This document shows positions 6,005-8,189 of a DNA stretch of 8,189 nt, piece by piece. The stretch covers positions 1-8,189 of the forward strand of contig JAJDCT010000055.1 in assembly GCA_029260695.1 (NCBI GenBank), read 5' to 3'. The translations under genes were made by a program, and so were the position numbers. Within the stretch, counting starts at the first letter, position 1. Every line of letters begins with the position of its first letter. Below the pieces are notes generated by a model. The model worked only from the letters and a program-made list of their open reading frames with translations. It was not told the origin of the DNA and made no database searches. Origin of the DNA: Phycisphaeraceae bacterium. GTDB taxonomy: Bacteria > Planctomycetota > Phycisphaerae > Phycisphaerales > Phycisphaeraceae.

Positions 6005-7714
6005 ATGAGCGACTTCCTCGGCAGCTTCTGTCTGGTCCTGCACGGCCACCTCCCCTACGTCCTGCGTCACGGGACCTGGCCCCATGGCGAGGACTGGCTC
6101 TACGAAGCCGCCGCCGAGACCTACCTCCCACTGCTGGCCATGGTCGACGAGTGTGTTTTCCTTGATGCCACCCCCAAGATCACCATGGGCCTGACCCCCG
6201 TGCTCCTGGAACAGCTCAGCCACGAGCACTTCAAGCAGGGCTTCGAGCACTACCTGGAAGACCGCGCCCAGCAGGCCGCCTACGACCTCGCCGACTTCAA
6301 GAAAATGGACAACGGCCACATGGCCTTCCTCGCCGAGCGGTGGATCAAGTTCTTCAACGACCTGCTCGAGCAGTTCAAGAAGATCGATCGGGACATCCCC
6401 AAAGCCTTCGCAGCCCAGGCGAAGAAGGGCTACCTGGAGATCCTCACTTCCAACGCGACCCACGGCTATATGCCTCTGCTCTATCACGACGCCTCTATCC
6501 GGGCCCAGGTCCGTGCCGGCGTCGCGTCCAGTGAACGTATCCTCGGCTTCAAGCCCACCGGGATGTGGCTCCCCGAGTGCGCCTACCGACCAAGCGGCGA
6601 CTGGGACCCGCCGATCCACTGGGGCCGGGTGCATAACCGCGTCGGCATCGAGCACATCGTCGCAGATGAAGGCATCACTCACTTCTTCGTTGAAAACCAC
6701 CTCATCGAGAACAGCCGAAGCGAACAGGTCTTCAACGACGGCAAGTGGTGGAAGATCGGCTGGGAGGAAGCGGCCAAGTACCCAAGCCGCGGCTGGCGCA
6801 GCGTCAACGAACCGCAGGGCGTCAACTCCGACGGCACAGGGCTGTCTCGCGCAGCCGCCATAGCGCGCGACCCCGACGTCTGCGAAAGCGTCTGGTCCGG
6901 CGAGATCGGATACCCCGCCGACGGTGTCTACCTCGAGTTCCACAAAAAATGGAGCCCCAAACGCGGCCTGCAATATTGGAAAGTCACCGGCAAGAAAACC
7001 GACCTCGGCGACAAGCACCTCTACTACCCCGACAACGTCTCAGGCAAGATCCACGAGCACTCCCAGGACTTCGTCAATAAGATCAAAGACCGCCTCCGCG
7101 CCCACCGCGACCTCACCGGCAAGTGTGGCATGGTCACCGCCACCTTCGACGCCGAGCTCTTCGGCCATTGGTGGTTCGAGGGCCCACAGTTCCTCCGCGA
7201 CGTCATGCTCACACTCAACGCCGACGACCAGGTCAATGTCTGCACGACAGCCGAATACCTCGAAGCCAATCCCGTGGACAAGGTCGTCGCACTCCCCGAG
7301 GGCTCCTGGGGCGATAAGGGCGACCACCGTGTCTGGGCCAACGACCAGGTCAACTGGATGTGGGACATCGAGTACCGCTGCGAGTCCAACTTCATCCGCT
7401 TCGTCCACGACCTGCCCTGGAAGAAGAACAAGCAGGTCCACGAGCTATTGAAGAACGCCGGCCGCGAATTGCTGCTGCTCCAGGCCAGCGACTGGCCCTT
7501 CGTCATCCGACGCGGTCAGGCCGTGGACTACGGCATCAAACGCTACATGCAACACGTCGCCCGCTTCGAGAGCTTGACCGACATCGCCGAAAAAGTAGCC
7601 GCCGACAACGAATACCTCGGCAAACTCACCGAGGTCGAACAGTTCGAGATCAAGGACGCCGAGATCCACGACGTCATCTTCCCGGATATCGACCTGAACT
7701 GGTGGATTCCCTAG
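6005..7714 (+). CDS. GH57 1,4-alpha-glucan branching enzyme-like protein
   Basis: This is a 569-residue cytoplasmic glycoside hydrolase family 57 protein, similar in layout to the archaeal and Thermus GH57 branching enzymes (TK1436 and TTHA1902 type) and to Thermotoga AmyC. Visible signatures are the N-terminal LHGHLPYV (12-19), the nucleophile region GMWLPECAYRP (186-196) with E191, and the acid/base region ATFDAELFGHWWFEG (379-393) with D382. The C-terminal helical part holds PEGSWGDKGDHRVW (431-444) and LLLQASDWPF (490-499), and the protein ends in FPDIDLNWW. Branching enzymes of this family cut an alpha-1,4-glucan and re-attach the piece through alpha-1,6 bonds, for glycogen synthesis. 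The branching assignment over plain amylase rests on overall length and motif order, not on a proven specificity residue. No signal peptide is present and no Shine-Dalgarno precedes the ATG. No other glycogen gene is in the window. Confidence 0.93.
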   Translation: MSDFLGSFCLVLHGHLPYVLRHGTWPHGEDWLYEAAAETYLPLLAMVDECVFLDATPKITMGLTPVLLEQLSHEHFKQGFEHYLEDRAQQAAYDLADFKKMDNGHMAFLAERWIKFFNDLLEQFKKIDRDIPKAFAAQAKKGYLEILTSNATHGYMPLLYHDASIRAQVRAGVASSERILGFKPTGMWLPECAYRPSGDWDPPIHWGRVHNRVGIEHIVADEGITHFFVENHLIENSRSEQVFNDGKWWKIGWEEAAKYPSRGWRSVNEPQGVNSDGTGLSRAAAIARDPDVCESVWSGEIGYPADGVYLEFHKKWSPKRGLQYWKVTGKKTDLGDKHLYYPDNVSGKIHEHSQDFVNKIKDRLRAHRDLTGKCGMVTATFDAELFGHWWFEGPQFLRDVMLTLNADDQVNVCTTAEYLEANPVDKVVALPEGSWGDKGDHRVWANDQVNWMWDIEYRCESNFIRFVHDLPWKKNKQVHELLKNAGRELLLLQASDWPFVIRRGQAVDYGIKRYMQHVARFESLTDIAEKVAADNEYLGKLTEVEQFEIKDAEIHDVIFPDIDLNWWIP

Positions 7715-7726
7715 CCGCTCGCGGCT
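7713..7726 (+). terminator. Small GC hairpin overlapping the GH57 stop codon
   Basis: AGCCGC (7713-7718) and GCGGCT (7721-7726) are perfectly complementary around TC, or form a 5-bp stem with the tetraloop CTCG. The hairpin begins inside the TAG stop codon of the GH57 gene. There is no T-run after it, so it is at best a weak terminator or an RNA 3'-end stabiliser. Confidence 0.3.
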
Positions 7727-7740
7727 TAGCGCCAAAACGA

Positions 7741-7902
7741 ATCACCACATATACACAGAGAATACAGATGAAACTGAGATGGACGCTGATAAACGCGGAT
7801 AAGATCTGAAACCGATCGCTTCAGTTCTGACATCTGCGTTCATCTGCGCTCATTCTTGTTCCTGTTCCCTTGTTTTCTCGTTGCCTCTGTGTCTCTGTGG
7901 TT
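7741..7902. repeat. Nested inverted repeat (CACAGAG outer, CGCnGAT inner)
   Basis: This second long palindromic element lies between the GH57 gene and rdgB. Its outer arms resemble those of the element at 3134-3311: the left arm begins ATCACCACATATACACAGAG at 7741, and the right arm CCTCTGTGTCTCTGTGGTT is at 7884-7902. The inner arms differ: 7779-7800 (ending ACGCTGATAAACGCGGAT) and 7832-7853 (beginning ATCTGCGTTCATCTGCG) pair at 17 of 22 positions. A small central stem, CTGAA (7806-7810) with TTCAG (7820-7824), closes the structure. The inner arms show a period of about 10-12 bases (GAT-n-ACGC units). Together with a few flanking bases it accounts for the 194-base gap; I see no gene in it. 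The right arm ends six bases before the rdgB start codon. Confidence 0.8.
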
Positions 7903-7908
7903 AAAACA

Positions 7909-8189
7909 ATGAAAATCCTCGTCGCCACCTCCAACCCGCACAAGCTCGACGAGATCCAATCGATCATCCGCGACAAGGCCATCGAACTGCTGACACTCGA
8001 CGCCCTGCCCGAGAAGATAGACGAACCCGTCGAGGACCAGGACACCTTCGAGGGCAACGCCATACTCAAGGCCCGCTACTACGCCAAAGCCTCCGGCCTA
8101 CTCTGCCTCGCCGACGACTCCGGTCTGGAAGTCGACGCGCTGGGCGGCGAGCCCGGCGTCCGCAGCGCCCGATACAGCAACACCGACGG
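7909..8189 (+). CDS. rdgB: RdgB/HAM1 non-canonical purine NTP pyrophosphatase (partial)
   Basis: The gene runs off the right edge after 93 codons, roughly half of a typical protein of about 200 residues. RdgB hydrolyses ITP, dITP and XTP to monophosphates, keeping deaminated purines out of DNA and RNA. The visible half carries the family signatures: TSNPHK (7-12, the S/T-x-N-x-x-K substrate motif), DTFEGNAILKA (45-55), the metal and catalytic segment ADDSGLEVDAL (68-78), and GGEPGVRSARY (79-89). The ATG at 7909 is the natural family start (MKILVATSNPHK). The preceding bases (TTAAAACA) give no Shine-Dalgarno. The arm of the upstream inverted repeat ends only six bases before the start codon, so the leader, and possibly the promoter, includes repeat sequence. 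Confidence 0.95.
   Translation, partial: MKILVATSNPHKLDEIQSIIRDKAIELLTLDALPEKIDEPVEDQDTFEGNAILKARYYAKASGLLCLADDSGLEVDALGGEPGVRSARYSNTD

Noticed and set aside
5861..7018. Long minus-strand open frame (385 codons) opposite the start of the GH57 gene
   Set aside because: It lies antisense to a clearly recognisable GH57 enzyme. Its Val/Gly/Asp/Glu-rich composition is what the complement of GC-rich codons gives, and it has no motif.
7755..7870. Short peptides encoded across the repeat before rdgB (for example MKLRWTLINADKI)
   Set aside because: These are translations of palindromic repeat DNA; such peptides have no codon bias or start signals of their own.

Overview
The window is a GC-rich piece of chromosome (about 62-68% GC in the 60-base lines I counted by hand in regulator and murC coding sequence). 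It carries ordinary housekeeping and regulatory genes on both strands. Weak or absent Shine-Dalgarno sequences, several families of palindromic intergenic repeats, a GH57 branching enzyme and a repeat-like peptide inside murC all suggest a planctomycete, most likely of the Phycisphaerae type. That assignment is an inference from style, not from a marker gene.

Layout. Positions 1-203 hold the C-terminal end of an unrecognised protein. A small unknown protein with a possible GNAT-like fold follows (290-679). Next comes a two-component pair: a soluble NtrB-like histidine kinase (805-1638) and an NtrC-family sigma-54 activator (1652-3118). A 178-bp nested inverted repeat fills the gap to a convergent block on the minus strand. 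In transcription order that block is murC (5864-4338), a low-GC lipoprotein gene (4193-3651) and a TfoX N-domain protein (3619-3317). A second repeat family occupies the divergent promoter region between murC and a GH57 alpha-glucan branching enzyme (6005-7714). A third intergenic repeat, sharing its outer arms with the first, sits between the GH57 gene and rdgB/HAM1 (7909 to the window edge).

Functions. The kinase and regulator should form one phosphorelay driving sigma-54 promoters. I found no convincing sigma-54 promoter in the window, so the target genes are unknown. MurC acts in peptidoglycan precursor synthesis, the GH57 enzyme in glycogen-type polymer branching, and RdgB in nucleotide pool cleaning; these are not one pathway.

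I see no defence system, CRISPR array, transposase, phage gene, tRNA or rRNA. The most interesting content is the repeat landscape. Two long intergenic hairpins have similar outer arms but different inner cores, a GGGTCTAGGG-type hairpin lies in a shared promoter region, and a short palindrome is read in frame as an extra loop in the essential enzyme MurC.
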